Source of the DNA: Desulfurococcaceae archaeon UBA285
Lineage (GTDB): Archaea > Thermoproteota > Thermoprotei_A > Sulfolobales > Desulfurococcaceae
Length of the DNA stretch: 51,972 nt
NCBI GenBank assembly: GCA_002495025.1
Contig: DADP01000040.1
Coordinates: forward strand, 6,549-58,520
Direction of reading: 5' to 3'
Below the pieces are notes generated by a model. That model had not been told where the DNA came from, made no database searches, and saw only the letters and a program-made list of their open reading frames with translations. The position numbers and the translations under genes were made by a program. Positions within the stretch are counted from its first letter, which is position 1. Each line of letters begins with the position of its first letter. Positions 51,948 to 51,972 of this stretch are shown in pieces.

Positions 51948-51972
51948 TAGCGGGGGGTGGATTTGAACCACC
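51948..51972 (-). tRNA. Initiator tRNA-Met, 3' end only
   Basis: Only the 3' part is in the window. On the minus strand the T stem GGTGG, loop TTCAAAT and CCACC are followed by acceptor strand CCCCGCT and discriminator A. The implied 5' acceptor is AGCGGGG, and an A1-U72 pair with this stem is characteristic of archaeal initiator tRNA-Met. The anticodon lies beyond the window edge, so identity is inferred from the stem alone. Confidence 0.75.

Noticed and set aside
1..51972. CRISPR array, transposase or prophage genes
   Set aside because: I looked for regularly spaced direct repeats, integrase or transposase motifs and phage structural genes and saw none.

Overview
The window is a gene-dense piece of an archaeal chromosome, most likely from a hyperthermophilic crenarchaeon of the Desulfurococcales type. 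The support is a full-length reverse gyrase, Hel308, the DNA primase large subunit, archaeal AspRS, tRNA-Thr genes (one with an archaeal bulge-helix-bulge intron), an archaeal initiator tRNA, geranylgeranyl reductase, inositol-1-phosphate synthase, AMP phosphorylase, and TATA plus GGTG-type Shine-Dalgarno signals. The DNA is A+T-rich apart from the RNA genes. TTG and GTG starts are common. I cannot fix the genus. I see no insertion sequence, prophage, CRISPR array or broken gene.

Layout. 1-5.9 kb: HAD hydrolase, nitrilase, MoeA fused to a binding-protein-like domain, Hel308, tRNA-Thr(GGT). 5.9-11.3 kb: an operon of reverse gyrase, a catalytically dead nitrilase-fold protein and a small unknown. 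11.4-13.8 kb: uracil phosphoribosyltransferase and nucleotide-sugar genes. 13.9-18.9 kb: a packed minus-strand run of an HD hydrolase, three unknown proteins, NMN adenylyltransferase, a CxxCxxCC protein and a biotin-ligase-like protein. One of the unknowns seems to start at ATA. 18.9-19.3 kb: a G+C-rich gene-free stretch that looks like a structured RNA. 19.3-30.8 kb: DHH phosphoesterase, DUF429, geranylgeranyl reductase, AMP phosphorylase, phosphohexomutase, DUF72, an RNA m5C methyltransferase/Nip7 pair, then an operon with uridine phosphorylase and a PfkB kinase.

30.8-41.4 kb: Hsp20, YjbQ, nicotinate phosphoribosyltransferase, a nucleotidyltransferase, a degenerate phosphoesterase, ADP-forming acyl-CoA synthetase alpha, MetRS-beta-like protein, Taw3, D-aminoacyl-tRNA deacylase, two surface-type proteins, GNAT, a MoaD-like protein and an intron-containing tRNA-Thr(TGT). 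41.4-52 kb: PriL with a structured leader or box C/D-like RNA upstream, a membrane-tethered winged-helix regulator, a second CxxCxxCC protein with a previously unlisted 39-residue cysteine-rich partner, aldo/keto reductase, radical SAM enzyme, Lrp-like regulator, adenylate kinase, PadR regulator, inositol-1-phosphate synthase, AspRS and the 3' end of initiator tRNA-Met.

Themes. Nucleotide and NAD salvage recurs (upp, NMNAT, NAPRT, AMP phosphorylase, uridine phosphorylase, a possible ribose-1-phosphate kinase, adenylate kinase), which fits the archaeal pentose-bisphosphate route. Translation and tRNA quality genes are also dense. The least explained parts are the 14.8-18.7 kb operon, the two candidate RNAs, and two proteins that keep an enzyme fold but have lost its catalytic residues.
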